Part shown: positions 50,526 to 59,947 of the stretch, piece after piece
Position numbering within the stretch: the first letter of the stretch is position 1
How the letters are laid out: every line of letters begins with the position of its first letter
Assembly: GCF_030811595.1 (NCBI RefSeq)
Contig: NZ_JAUSRB010000002.1
Location: 5,704,001-5,768,000, forward strand
Length of the DNA stretch: 64,000 bases
Source of the DNA: Streptosporangium brasiliense
GTDB taxonomy: Bacteria; Actinomycetota; Actinomycetes; Streptosporangiales; Streptosporangiaceae
Direction of reading: 5' to 3'
Notes under the pieces: generated by a model
Databases searched by the model: none
What the model was told of the DNA's origin: nothing
The model's input: only the letters and a program-made list of their open reading frames with translations
Translations under genes and position numbers: made by a program

Positions 50526-53039
50526 ATGAAGATCATGCTGAACGGTGTCCCCGTTCTCGTGGACGCCGACCAGGACGACGTGACGGTGGACGTCCTGCGT
50601 GAGCGGCTCGGTCTCACCGGGGCCAAGGCCGCCTGCCGTACCGGGGTCTGCGGAGCCTGCACGGTCATGGTGGACGGCACGCCGCAGGCCGGCTGCCTGC
50701 TGCCGGCCGTCGCGGTGGAGGGACGGGAGGTCACCACCGCGGAGGGCCTGGACCATCCCGTCCAGCGGGCGTTCGCGGTCCACGACGGCCTGCAGTGCGG
50801 TTACTGCACCCCGGGGTTCGTGGTGGAGGCCGCCGCGTTCGTGGACCGCTGGCGCGCCGAGCACGGCGACACCACGCCACCGCGCGAGCGGATCGCCGCG
50901 GCGATGGCCGGGCACCTGTGCCGCTGCGGGGCCTACGAGGGCATCCACGCGGCGATCGCGGCCGCCTGCCGCGGCGAGCACGACGCCGCCACCGGGACGC
51001 CCGCGCGGGTGGAGGCGATGGACAAGATCACCGGCCGGGCCCGCTACACCACCGACATCCGCCTGGACGGCCAGCTCGAAGGCGTGATCATCCGTTCCAC
51101 GGAGGCGCACGCCCGGGTCACCGGCGTCGAGGTGGACGGCCCGCACACCGTCGACCTGCTCCCGCCCGACCGGATCGTCCGATACGTGGGCCAGCCCGTC
51201 GCCGCCGTCGCCGCCCCCACCCTCCGCCAGGCGCTGGCCATCGCCGAAGGCGCGCGCGTCGCCTACGACCCGGTCCCCGCCGCCCTCGACGACGCGCCCG
51301 ACGCCCCGCCCGTGTACGACGAGCGGAGCAGGAAGCACGCTCCCAGCTCCAGCGAGGGGCTGAACCTGCCAGGCGGCTGGAACGGCAACGTCAAAGGCCC
51401 CTTCGCCATGGCGGGCAGGCGCAGCCGTACCGCGCTGAACCGGATCGAGGCCGCGCGGCGCCGCGCCGACCCCCGCCTGGTGACCGGGACGTTCACCACG
51501 GCGGTGCAGGTGCACACCCCGCTGGAGCCGCACGCGTGCGTGGCCCGCTGGGACGGCCCCGGCGAGCTCCACCTGCACCTGTCCACCCAGACGGTGGGGC
51601 TGGCCGCCGAGCAGGTCGCCAGACGCTGGGGTCTCGCCGTGGACCGGGTCCACATCGTCGCCGACCACGTCGGCGGCGGTTTCGGCGCCAAGACGGGGGT
51701 CACCGCCGAGACGGTCGCGGCGGTCGAGCTCGCCCGGGTCTGCGGCGCGCCGGTGCGCGTGGTGCTGAGCCGCGCCGAGGAGCTCACCGACGCGGGGAAC
51801 CGGCCCGGCACCCGGACCAGGCTCGCGCTGCTCACCGACGACAAAGGTGACCTCGCGGCCCTCGCCATGGACGTCCGCGGACGTGGAGGGGTGGCGGTCG
51901 GGTCGGCCGTCGCGGTGCTCGCCCGCCTCATGTACGGCACGGCGCCCCGGATGCTCCGCGACTCCGACGTCGTCACCAACGAGCCGCCCGGCACGCCGTT
52001 CCGCGGGCCCGGGGCGGCGCCCATGCTCTGGGCGCTGGAACAGGCCGTGGACGAGGCGGCCCACCGCCTGGACGAGGACCCGATCGCGCTGCGCCGCCGC
52101 TGGGACGGCAACCGCAAGCGCCACGCGCTCTACGACTGGGCGGCCGGCCTGCCGGTCTGGCTCGACAGGCCGCCGACCGGCTCGCAGACGGGCAGGTTCC
52201 GCCGGGGTGTCGGGGTGGCCGCCGCCAACTGGGCCTACATGCTCGATCCGGCCACCGAGGTCGAGCTGGAGGTCCAGGGGGACGTGGTCGTCGCCCGCAC
52301 GACGGTCCAGGACATCGGGACCGGCACCCGCACCGTCATCGCCGGCGTCCTGGGCGAGGAGCTCGGCCTGCCCCCCGGGCGGATCCGCGTGGAGATCGGC
52401 AGGACCGGCGCCGTGCACGGCCCGCCCTCCATCGGCAGCCGCGCCACGGCCTCGGTGGCTCCGGCCGCGCGGGACGCCGCGCGGCGCCTGCGGGCGCAGG
52501 GCCTGGCCGACGGACGCAGAGTCGTGGGCAGGCGCCGCGGCGACCGGCGCGGCTACCTCACGCCCGTCGCGGTGGCCGGCATGGCGCTGGGCCGCGGGTT
52601 CAGCGGCTCCGTCCACGTCACCGAGGTCGAGGTCGACACCCGTCTGGGCGTGATCAGGCCGCTGCGGGTGTGGGCCGGGATCGCGGTCGGCCGCGTCTAC
52701 GCCGAGCGGCTGGCGCGCAGCCAGTGCGAGGGCGGCGTCGTCCAGGGCATCGGCTACGCGCTGCACGAGGAGCGCCACGTCGACCCGGTGACGGGGGCCG
52801 TGCTGACCGCGAACCTGGAGGACTACCGGATCCCCGGGATCGGGGACACCCCGGAGATCACCGTCCACTTCCACCAGGACGGGTGGGACCACGTCAACGG
52901 CGGAGGCGTCGGGGTGGGCGAGATCTCCACGATCGGCGTGGCCGCCTCGGTCGGCAACGCCGTCCACAGCGCCACCGGCTGGCGCCCCCGTGACCTGCCT
53001 GTCCGGCCTGACCGGCTGCTCGAAGGGATCAGACGTTGA
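50526..53039 (+). CDS. Molybdenum hydroxylase with fused [2Fe-2S] and molybdopterin-binding domains (xanthine dehydrogenase family)
   Basis: An 837-residue protein that joins two subunits usually made separately. Residues ~1-155 are the [2Fe-2S] subunit: CRTGVCGAC...C for the plant-type cluster and CGYCTPG...CRCG for the second. Residues ~160-837 are the molybdopterin subunit, with VGGGFGAKTG, PFRGPGAAP, QDIGTG and a catalytic Glu in VGVGEIST. No Tat signal, so cytoplasmic. The order and the FAD partner resemble PaoABC-type aldehyde oxidoreductases. Substrate unknown; TetR control suggests induction by a small aromatic or aldehyde. ATG follows AGGAGAGC. Confidence 0.92.
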   Translation: MKIMLNGVPVLVDADQDDVTVDVLRERLGLTGAKAACRTGVCGACTVMVDGTPQAGCLLPAVAVEGREVTTAEGLDHPVQRAFAVHDGLQCGYCTPGFVVEAAAFVDRWRAEHGDTTPPRERIAAAMAGHLCRCGAYEGIHAAIAAACRGEHDAATGTPARVEAMDKITGRARYTTDIRLDGQLEGVIIRSTEAHARVTGVEVDGPHTVDLLPPDRIVRYVGQPVAAVAAPTLRQALAIAEGARVAYDPVPAALDDAPDAPPVYDERSRKHAPSSSEGLNLPGGWNGNVKGPFAMAGRRSRTALNRIEAARRRADPRLVTGTFTTAVQVHTPLEPHACVARWDGPGELHLHLSTQTVGLAAEQVARRWGLAVDRVHIVADHVGGGFGAKTGVTAETVAAVELARVCGAPVRVVLSRAEELTDAGNRPGTRTRLALLTDDKGDLAALAMDVRGRGGVAVGSAVAVLARLMYGTAPRMLRDSDVVTNEPPGTPFRGPGAAPMLWALEQAVDEAAHRLDEDPIALRRRWDGNRKRHALYDWAAGLPVWLDRPPTGSQTGRFRRGVGVAAANWAYMLDPATEVELEVQGDVVVARTTVQDIGTGTRTVIAGVLGEELGLPPGRIRVEIGRTGAVHGPPSIGSRATASVAPAARDAARRLRAQGLADGRRVVGRRRGDRRGYLTPVAVAGMALGRGFSGSVHVTEVEVDTRLGVIRPLRVWAGIAVGRVYAERLARSQCEGGVVQGIGYALHEERHVDPVTGAVLTANLEDYRIPGIGDTPEITVHFHQDGWDHVNGGGVGVGEISTIGVAASVGNAVHSATGWRPRDLPVRPDRLLEGIRR

Positions 53040-53980
53040 CCGCCCCCACCGATCTCGGCCAGGCCGCCGGACACGCGGGCGAGTTCCGCGCGGGTGGCAC
53101 CGACCTGATGGCCCGCCGCCCGGCCGGGCCGTACGTGGACCTGCACGGTCTCCCCGGCCTGTCCGGCCTCACCTGGCGGCCGGACGGCTCGGCCCGGATC
53201 GGCGCGCTGACCACGGTCGCGGAGCTGGCCGGCGACGCGCGGCTCCGCGCCGCCCATCCCTCCCTGGCGCTGACGGCGGAGGCCCTGGCCACACCCCAGA
53301 TCCGGGCGGTGGCCACCGTCGGCGGCAACCTGCTCCAGCGCAACCGCTGCTGGTACTACCGCAACCCGTCCTTCTCCTGCCACCAGAACGGCGGTGACTC
53401 CTGCCCGGCCCGCGCGGGGCTCACCCTCTATTCCGCGGTGATCGAGACCGGCCCGTGCGTGGCCCCGCACCCGTCGTCGCTGGCGATGGCGCTGCTGGGG
53501 TGCGAGGCGTCCGTCGAGGTGCGCGACAGGGAGCCGTTCCCGGTCGGCGAGCTGTACGGCGACGGCTCCGATCCGGCCCGCGACCACCTGCTCGGACCGG
53601 GTGAGATCCTCGTCGCGATCGACCTGCCGCCGCCCGTGCCGGGGGAGCGGGCCGCCTACCACCGCGCGATCGGCAGGTCCGAGGCGGAGTGGCCGCTGGT
53701 GGAGGCGGTGGCGCGGCTGGTCCTGGCGGAGGGGAGGATCACCTCCGCCGCGGTGGCCGTGGGCGGCGTCGCCCGCGTCCCCCTGCGCCTGCCCGAGGTC
53801 GAGGAGGCGCTCCTGGCCGGTGAGCCCCTCGACCGCGCGGCCGGCCGGGCCGCCGCCCGATGTTCTCCGACGGCCCAGAACGGCTACAAGGTGGCGCTGC
53901 TCACCGGGACGGTCCTGGAGGTGCTGGAGCGCGCCTCAGGAGCGGCCGGGGCCGGTCCTGAGGCCGGCCCCCGGCGGTGA
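53036..53980 (+). CDS. FAD-binding subunit of the molybdenum hydroxylase
   Basis: A 314-residue PCMH-type FAD subunit with FRAGGTDLMARRP and ATVGGNLLQRNRCWYYRN, followed by two further cysteines (FSCHQ, DSCPA). PaoB/YagS-like subunits carry cysteines at this place that bind an additional [4Fe-4S] cluster, so one may be present here; only three are seen in the segment. It starts at TTG, overlapping the previous stop (TTGA), so it depends on coupled translation. It ends in a short Ala/Gly-rich tail. Confidence 0.9.
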   Translation: MTAPTDLGQAAGHAGEFRAGGTDLMARRPAGPYVDLHGLPGLSGLTWRPDGSARIGALTTVAELAGDARLRAAHPSLALTAEALATPQIRAVATVGGNLLQRNRCWYYRNPSFSCHQNGGDSCPARAGLTLYSAVIETGPCVAPHPSSLAMALLGCEASVEVRDREPFPVGELYGDGSDPARDHLLGPGEILVAIDLPPPVPGERAAYHRAIGRSEAEWPLVEAVARLVLAEGRITSAAVAVGGVARVPLRLPEVEEALLAGEPLDRAAGRAAARCSPTAQNGYKVALLTGTVLEVLERASGAAGAGPEAGPRR

Positions 53981-53992
53981 GCGCTCCGGGGC

Positions 53993-55240
53993 TCAGAAGT
54001 ACTTCGGGAAGAGGTCGGTCGTCGGCCAGGTGGTGACCTTGCCGATCTCGGCGTTCATGCGCGGGCTGAGCACGTCGAAGTCGAGCGAGCCGGTCTCCTC
54101 CCGCCGGTTGAACAGGGCCGCGTAGGTGAAGCCGTTCTGCAGCCGGGCGAGGTAGGTGTAGGTCCCCGGCAGCGATCCGTTGTGCCAGGTGTTGAGGTGG
54201 CCGGGGACCTGGCGCACGTACCAGCCGCCGCCGTACCACCATCCGTCGCCGCTGACGCCGATCTCCGGCTTGGCGAACAGCTTGGCGATCGAGGTCGCGT
54301 CGAGCACCGGCCCGGCGGCGTCGAAGACCCGCGAGAACCGCACCAGGTCGACGGCGGAGGCCAGCCAGCCGCCGCCGGCTCCCCGGTTCTCCATGCTGAA
54401 GCCGCCGTAGGGAGCCGGCGTCACCGTGCCCGACTCGTCCATGACGGTCTTGCCGGTGTACTGGGAGGAGTAGACGACCTCGGTCGGCGCCGCCGCCGAC
54501 CGCAGGGTGCGGCCGAGCCGCATCCGGGTGATGCCGACCGGGGCGAGGAGCTTCTGCTTGACGTAGGACTCGTAGCTCGTGCCGGAGACCTTCTCGATGA
54601 TCCGGCCGAGCAGCATGTAGCCGTAGTTGCTGTAGGCCATGCGCGTACCCGGGGCGAAGTCCAGGGGCCGGCCGCCGGCATAGCGGATGATGTCGTCCTG
54701 GCTGAGCGGCAGCGGCACGTCCAGCGTGGCGGAGATCTGGTGGTCCAGATACAGGTAGTCGTTCGAGATGTCCCGGTCCCAGCCGCCCAGGTGCTGCATC
54801 AGGCGGAGCACGGTGACCTGCGCGAGGCGCGGGTCGGCCTCGGCCGACAGGCCGAGCAGCGTGGTGACCGGCGCCGACAGGCTGAGCTTGCCGTCCTGGA
54901 CCAGCCGCATGACCGCCGCGGAGGTGATGTGCTTGCTCAGGCTGGCGATACGGAACAGCGAGGTCGGGTCCACCGACGGCAGGGCCTGCGTGCCGTCCGA
55001 ATACCGGTAGCCGCGGGCCAGGACGAGCTTGCCGTTCTTGATGATCGCGAGCTGCGCGCAGGAGATGTCGCGCTCTTTGACGTAGGTCTTCATGACATTG
55101 TCGAACCCGGCCAGTGCCGCCGGGGCGATGCCCGTGGTGGTCAGGACCGGCGCGGACGCCGCCTGGGCGGGCCGGACGCCCAGAGCCACGGCGGGCACGG
55201 AGACCGCGCCCGCCTTGAGCAGGTTCCGGCGGCTGAGCAT
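53993..55240 (-). CDS. Tat-exported serine hydrolase of the beta-lactamase family (S12)
   Basis: A 415-residue protein with a Tat signal (SRRNLLKAGAVSVPAVALG). Its motifs are SLSK (SxxK), YSN (YxN, in MAYSNYGYML) and HNG (HxG). The family includes D-Ala-D-Ala carboxypeptidases, esterases and class C-like beta-lactamases. It is not close to the cytoplasmic AmiE-like protein at 13.2 kb. ATG 55240 begins the Tat signal; a GTG eight codons earlier is possible. Target unknown. Confidence 0.9.
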   Translation of the reverse strand: MLSRRNLLKAGAVSVPAVALGVRPAQAASAPVLTTTGIAPAALAGFDNVMKTYVKERDISCAQLAIIKNGKLVLARGYRYSDGTQALPSVDPTSLFRIASLSKHITSAAVMRLVQDGKLSLSAPVTTLLGLSAEADPRLAQVTVLRLMQHLGGWDRDISNDYLYLDHQISATLDVPLPLSQDDIIRYAGGRPLDFAPGTRMAYSNYGYMLLGRIIEKVSGTSYESYVKQKLLAPVGITRMRLGRTLRSAAAPTEVVYSSQYTGKTVMDESGTVTPAPYGGFSMENRGAGGGWLASAVDLVRFSRVFDAAGPVLDATSIAKLFAKPEIGVSGDGWWYGGGWYVRQVPGHLNTWHNGSLPGTYTYLARLQNGFTYAALFNRREETGSLDFDVLSPRMNAEIGKVTTWPTTDLFPKYF

Positions 55241-55377
55241 CGTCACTTCTGTCCCCCAAGTCACATGCGTACAAGAAGGGCAGCATTTTACGGATATTTT
55301 GGTCTTTAGGGGCGGTTCTCCGCTTTCCCGGCATGCCCGCCGTACAAGATCGCAGGGCGGGCCCGCCCGAGGGTCCC

Positions 55378-56052
55378 TCAGCGTGGCCGGCGCGGCGCCG
55401 CCGAGACCAGGCCGGTCTCGTAGGCGACGATGACGAGCTGGGCGCGGTCGCGGGCGCCGAGCTTGCCGAGCAGCCGGCCGATGTGCGTCTTCACCGTCGC
55501 GAGGCTGAGGTTCAGATGGCCGGCGATCTCGGTGTTGGACAGCCCCCGGGCGATGAGCGTGAGCACGTCGCGCTCCCGGCCGGTGACGCCGTCGAGCTCC
55601 CGGACGGGTGGTTGCGACGGCTCGGGGCGCCTGGCGAACTCGGCGATGAGGCGGTGCGTGACCGTCGGCGCGAGCAGCCCCTCGCCGGCGGCCACGACGC
55701 GGATCGCCGTCAGCAGCTCGCCGGGCGGCGTGTCCTTGAGCAGGAAGCCGCTGGCTCCCGCCCGCAGCGCCGCGTAGACGTATTCGTCCAGGTCGAACGT
55801 GGTGAGCATCAGGACGCGCACGCTCGCGGTGTCGGCCGAGCCGCAGATGCGCCGGGCCGCCTCGATGCCGTCCATCTCCGGCATGCGCACGTCCATGAGC
55901 ACCACGTCCGGCTGCTCGCTGCGGGCCAGGGCGACGGCCTCGGCGCCGGTCCCGGCCTCGCCGACCGCCGTCAGGCCCGGTGCGGTGTCCACCAGGAGCC
56001 GGAAGCTGCCGCGGAGCAGGGCCTGGTCGTCGGCGACCAGCACGCGGATCAC
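55378..56052 (-). CDS. NarL/LuxR-family response regulator
   Basis: A 224-residue regulator: receiver domain (VIRVLVADDQ, phospho-acceptor Asp in VVLMDVRMPEMDG, Lys in FLLKDTPPGEL) and C-terminal LuxR HTH (LTLIARGLSNTEIAGHLNLSLATVKTHIGRLLGKLG). GTG 56052 follows GGGAGG. It lies just downstream of its histidine kinase in the same operon. It probably controls the divergent ABC exporter. Confidence 0.93.
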   Translation of the reverse strand: MIRVLVADDQALLRGSFRLLVDTAPGLTAVGEAGTGAEAVALARSEQPDVVLMDVRMPEMDGIEAARRICGSADTASVRVLMLTTFDLDEYVYAALRAGASGFLLKDTPPGELLTAIRVVAAGEGLLAPTVTHRLIAEFARRPEPSQPPVRELDGVTGRERDVLTLIARGLSNTEIAGHLNLSLATVKTHIGRLLGKLGARDRAQLVIVAYETGLVSAAPRRPR

Positions 56053-56086
56053 GCCGTCCTCCCGCTGAGCCGATGGACTCACCCCT

Positions 56087-57265
56087 TCACCCGTCCTCGC
56101 CGTACGGCAGCCGCGCCGACACCCCGAACCCGCCCTCCGGCCGCCGCCCGGCCGTGAAGGTCCCGCCGTACATGATGACCCTCTCACGCATCCCGATCAG
56201 CCCGTGGCCCTGACGGCCGGGCAGGACCCGGTGGCCCGGTCCGTCGTCGGTCACCTCGACCCGCACCTCCCGCCCGTCCGCCTCGACCGCCACCCGGCAC
56301 CGCGCCGGGGCGGCGTGCCTGACCACGTTGGTCAGGGCCTCCTGCACGATCCGGTAGACCGACAGCCCGACGCCCTCGGGCAGCGCGGCCGCGGTGACGT
56401 CCAGGTCGACGCGGACGCCGGCCATCGCCGCCCGGCCGGCCAGCTCGGGCAGGCCGTCGAGGCCCGGGGCGGGGGAGAGGCCGGAGACCGTGTCCGGCGC
56501 CGCGCCGGGGCCGGAACGCATCACACCCAGCAGGTGACGCATCTCGGTGAGCGCTCCCCGGCTGGTGGCCTCGATGACGCGCAGCGCGTCCCTGGCCTCC
56601 TCCGGCCGGGCCTCCGCGACGTGGTTGGCGATCCCCGCCTTGACCGCGATGAGGCTCATGCTGTGCGCGACGACGTCGTGCAGCTCGCGCGCGATGCGCA
56701 GGCGCTCCTCGGTGACCGCCCGGTCGGCGAGCTGCTCGGCCGAGCGCGCCGCGTACGCGCGCCGCTCCCGCACGGCACGGCCGACCGTCCAGGTGCAGCC
56801 GAGGAACGCCGCGCCCGCGACCAGGGCGCCGAGGGGGCGCGCCCATCCGGCCGGGGTGGGACTGCCCGCCAGCGACAGCATCAGGAAGGCCGCCGCGCCG
56901 CACACGCCGATCGCGACCGTGGGCTCCCACCGGCGCCTGGGACGGGTGAGCGCGACGGGGTAGAGCGCGAAGGCCGCCGCGGCGAATCCGTCGTGCGCCA
57001 GGCCCAGGGAGAACGACACCAGGGACGCGCCGAGGACGAGACCGAAGACCGGCAGCGGCCACAGCCGCCGTACGGCGAGCGCCGCCCCGATCCCGGCCGG
57101 CAGCAGGCACTGCGCCCACAGCTGCGTCCCCGCCGCCGGCCGCGCGATCGCCGACAGCAGGAACGCGATCACATACACCGTCCCGGCCAGCGCATCGAGG
57201 GCGACGAGCTGGCCGCGGCTCCACCTGCGCAGGAGCAGCGAGCCGTCCACGTCGAGATCGTCCAC
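56087..57265 (-). CDS. Membrane histidine kinase (HisKA_3 type)
   Basis: A 392-residue NarX/DesK-like kinase. Five or so membrane segments occupy residues ~20-165. The dimerisation domain has RIARELHDVVAHSMSLIAVKAGIA with the phosphorylated His. The ATPase has QEALTNVVRHAAPARCRV, DDGPGH and GHGLIGMRERV. GTG start; 34 bp upstream of the regulator gene. It is divergent from an ABC exporter across a 168-bp gap with a palindrome. Confidence 0.92.
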   Translation of the reverse strand: MDDLDVDGSLLLRRWSRGQLVALDALAGTVYVIAFLLSAIARPAAGTQLWAQCLLPAGIGAALAVRRLWPLPVFGLVLGASLVSFSLGLAHDGFAAAAFALYPVALTRPRRRWEPTVAIGVCGAAAFLMLSLAGSPTPAGWARPLGALVAGAAFLGCTWTVGRAVRERRAYAARSAEQLADRAVTEERLRIARELHDVVAHSMSLIAVKAGIANHVAEARPEEARDALRVIEATSRGALTEMRHLLGVMRSGPGAAPDTVSGLSPAPGLDGLPELAGRAAMAGVRVDLDVTAAALPEGVGLSVYRIVQEALTNVVRHAAPARCRVAVEADGREVRVEVTDDGPGHRVLPGRQGHGLIGMRERVIMYGGTFTAGRRPEGGFGVSARLPYGEDG

Positions 57266-57303
57266 ACCGAGACGCTACCGGCCCGGCTCCGGCTCCGGCC
57301 TCC

Positions 57304-57327
57304 ACCCGGAGGACGTCATCCTCGGGT
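57304..57327. promoter_or_regulatory. 24-bp imperfect palindrome between the two-component and ABC genes
   Basis: ACCCGGAGGA and TCCTCGGGT flank a CGTCA centre. The GAGGA/TCCTC arms are exact. It is placed between the divergent histidine kinase and ABC exporter genes, so it may be the response regulator site. Confidence 0.45.
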
Positions 57328-57433
57328 ATGACCCGCCCCGGACGGCACCGCCGCCGCCGGACCCAGGTCCGACGGCGCGATCCCGGCCGTGGTCCGACGC
57401 GCCGCCGGCCCGCCGTACGGGACCCTCGACGGC

Positions 57434-58339
57434 ATGATCGAAGTCAAGGAGCTGACCAAACGCTACGGCGCGACCGTCGCGGTGGACGGGCTGTCGTTCC
57501 GGGTGGAGCCGGGACAGGTGACCGGCTTCCTGGGGCCGAACGGCGCAGGGAAGTCGACCACGATGCGGGTCCTGCTCGGCCTGGACGCCCCCGGCTCGGG
57601 CGAGGCGCTCGTCAACGGGCGCCGCTACGCCGCGATCCGGCACCCGATGCGCGAGGTGGGCGCGCTGCTCGACGCCGCGGCCGTGCACGGCGGCCGCAGT
57701 GCCTTCGACCACCTGCGCTGGCTGGCCCGGAGCAACCGCATCGGGGTGCGCCGGGTGACGGAGGTGCTGGAGCAGGTGGGCCTGGCCGGGGCCGCCCGCA
57801 GGCGGGTCGGCGGGTTCTCCCTCGGCATGCGGCAGCGGCTGGGGATCGCCGCGGCGCTGCTCGGCGACCCGGGTGTGCTGATGTTCGACGAGCCGGTCAA
57901 CGGGCTGGACCCGGAAGGGGTGCGGTGGATCCGCCACCTGATGCGCTCGCTGGCCGCGGAGGGACGCACCGTCCTGCTCTCCAGCCATCTGATGAGCGAG
58001 ATGGCGCTCACCGCCGACCGTCTCGTCGTCATCGGGCGCGGCCGGCTGATCGCCGAGACCTCGGTCCAGGACCTGGCCGGCCGCTTCGAACGGGGCGTGC
58101 TGGTGCGCTCCCCGCGCGCGGCGGAGCTGACCGCGGTGCTCCGCGCCGCCGGGGCGACGGTCCTGGCGGAGCCGGACGGAGGGCTGACGGTGAAGGGGCT
58201 CGAGGTGACGGAGATCGGCGACCTGGCCGCCGGGCACGGGCTCGCGGTGCACGAGGTGACGCCGCGCAGCGCCTCCTTGGAGGAGGCGTACCTGGAGCTC
58301 ACCGGCGACGGCGTCGAGCATCGGGCGGCCGGGCGATGA
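57434..58339 (+). CDS. ABC transporter ATP-binding protein (exporter, DrrA/CcmA type)
   Basis: A 301-residue ATPase with Walker A GPNGAGKST, Q-loop LLDAAAVHGG, signature GGFSLGMRQRLGIAAAL, Walker B VLMFDEPVNGLDPEG and switch LLSSHLMSE. The C-terminal ~80 residues are the DrrA-type extension (LAGRFERGVLVRSPRAAELTAVLRAAG). ATG 57434 begins the conserved MIEVKELTKRYG; it is followed by two permeases with ATGA/GTGA overlaps. The neighbouring two-component genes point to stress- or antibiotic-induced export. Confidence 0.93.
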   Translation: MIEVKELTKRYGATVAVDGLSFRVEPGQVTGFLGPNGAGKSTTMRVLLGLDAPGSGEALVNGRRYAAIRHPMREVGALLDAAAVHGGRSAFDHLRWLARSNRIGVRRVTEVLEQVGLAGAARRRVGGFSLGMRQRLGIAAALLGDPGVLMFDEPVNGLDPEGVRWIRHLMRSLAAEGRTVLLSSHLMSEMALTADRLVVIGRGRLIAETSVQDLAGRFERGVLVRSPRAAELTAVLRAAGATVLAEPDGGLTVKGLEVTEIGDLAAGHGLAVHEVTPRSASLEEAYLELTGDGVEHRAAGR

Positions 58340-59133
58340 CCGGCGCGCTCGCGTCCGAGTGGCTGAAGCTCCGCTCCGCCCGTTCCACCTGGTACGTCCT
58401 CGGCGCGGTCGTGGCCTCCGTCCTGCTCATGGCGGTCTTCACCCGCTACGTGGTGAACCTGTGGGAGGGCCTGCCGGCCGAGCGCCGGGCCGGGCTGCGG
58501 GCCGCGGAGCCGGAGCGGCTCGTCCTGCTGCCCGTGCAGATCTGCGCGGCGGTGCTCGGCGTCCTCACGATCACCTCGGAGTACGCCACCGGCATGATCC
58601 GCACCAGCCTCGTGGCGGTGCCGCGGCGCGGCGCGGTGCTGGCGGCGAAGGCCGTGGCCGTGGCCGCCGTCGCCCTCGCCGCCGGGCAGGCGAGCGTGTT
58701 CGCGGCGTTCTTCGCCGGCCGGGCGGTCGTCGGGGACCGCCCCATCCACGGTTTCACGGCGCCGCTAGCCGGAGAGCTCCCCGAGATGCTGGCCACCGGG
58801 CTGTCGCCGATGGTGCTCGCCCTGGTGGGGCTCGGCCTGGGCACCGTCCTGCGCTCCACCGCGGGGGCGGTCACCTGCGTCGTCGTACTGCTGTACGTGG
58901 TCCCGAGGTTCGCGGTCGCGCTGCCCGCGCCCTGGAACGCCAGGGTCGGCTCGGTGCTGCTGGAGGACCTGACACGGCAGCTCGCGGGCGAGGTCCCCAT
59001 GGCGGTCGGCCTCGGGAGGGCGGGCGCGGGGATCGGCCTGTCCCCGCCGGCGGCGCTGGCGGTGATGGCCCTGTACGTCGTCGTCGCGCTCGGTGCGGCG
59101 GCCGCCGTACTCGGCAGGAGGGACGTCCGGTGA
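58336..59133 (+). CDS. ABC-2 type permease, first copy
   Basis: A 265-residue membrane protein with six hydrophobic segments and the recurring start ASEWLKLRSARSTWYVLG, then ITSEYATGMIRTSLVAVPRRGAVLAAKAV. ATG overlaps the ATPase stop. It is a tandem paralogue of the next gene, and the two probably form a heterodimeric channel. Confidence 0.88.
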   Translation: MTGALASEWLKLRSARSTWYVLGAVVASVLLMAVFTRYVVNLWEGLPAERRAGLRAAEPERLVLLPVQICAAVLGVLTITSEYATGMIRTSLVAVPRRGAVLAAKAVAVAAVALAAGQASVFAAFFAGRAVVGDRPIHGFTAPLAGELPEMLATGLSPMVLALVGLGLGTVLRSTAGAVTCVVVLLYVVPRFAVALPAPWNARVGSVLLEDLTRQLAGEVPMAVGLGRAGAGIGLSPPAALAVMALYVVVALGAAAAVLGRRDVR

Positions 59134-59900
59134 CCGACGTGCTCGCGGCCGAGTGGCTGAAGCTCCGCTCCGTCCGCTCCACCTGGTACGTCCTCGGCCT
59201 GGTCGCCCTGGCCGTGCCGGTGGCCGCCTTCCTGGCGCTGCAGGGCGTGAACGGCTGGGACGGCCTGCCGCCCGAGCGCCGGACGCGCTTCCAGGCGCCG
59301 CCCGTCGAGCAGGTCCTCCTGCCGCTCGTCCAGCTGTGCATGGGCGTCCTCGCCGTGCTGTCGATCACCTCGGAGTACGCCACCGGAACGATCCGCGCCA
59401 GCCTCGCGGCCGTGCCGCGCCGCCGGAGGGTGCTCGCCGGGAAGGCGGTGGTCGTCGCCGGGATCTCCCTCCTCGGCGGCCTGCTGTTCCTGGCCGGGGC
59501 GTTCGCCGCCGGCCGGGCGGTCGTCGGCGACCGGCCGCTGAGCCCCGGCTACGTGACCCCGCCCGAGGCGGAGATCCCGATGCTGCTCGCCTCCGGCCTG
59601 TCGGTGGCCGTGGTGGCACTCGTCGGCCTGGGCCTGGGGGCGGTCCTGCGCTCGGCCGCCGGGGCGATCGTCACCGTCAGCGCGCTGCTGTTCGTGCTCC
59701 CCGTGGTGGCGGCCCTGCTGCCCGCCCCGTGGGGCGGCCGGGCCGGCTCGGTGCTGCTGCCCGATCTCGCGGGGCAGCTCGTGGACCACCCGTCCGCCGT
59801 GGGAGACCTCCCGCCGCTCGGGGCGCTGGCGGTGCTGGCGGCGTACGTGGTCGCCGCCCTGGGCGCGGGAGCCGCCGTGCTGACCCGCAGGGACGCCTGA
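59130..59900 (+). CDS. ABC-2 type permease, second copy
   Basis: A 256-residue paralogue of the preceding permease: AAEWLKLRSVRSTWYVLG and ITSEYATGTIRASLAAVPRRRRVLAGKAV match it almost residue for residue at the N-terminus, while the loops diverge. GTG start overlaps the previous stop (GTGA). It completes the exporter operon. Confidence 0.88.
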   Translation: MTDVLAAEWLKLRSVRSTWYVLGLVALAVPVAAFLALQGVNGWDGLPPERRTRFQAPPVEQVLLPLVQLCMGVLAVLSITSEYATGTIRASLAAVPRRRRVLAGKAVVVAGISLLGGLLFLAGAFAAGRAVVGDRPLSPGYVTPPEAEIPMLLASGLSVAVVALVGLGLGAVLRSAAGAIVTVSALLFVLPVVAALLPAPWGGRAGSVLLPDLAGQLVDHPSAVGDLPPLGALAVLAAYVVAALGAGAAVLTRRDA

Positions 59901-59947
59901 CCCGCGGGCCCGCGTCCCCGGGCGGCTCCTCCCCACGGCCGGCCCGG

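Noticed and set aside
50442..52967. Long minus-strand frame extending upstream of the TetR gene
   Set aside because: Only its last 180 codons read as TetR; the rest is antisense to the molybdenum hydroxylase and crosses the operator region.
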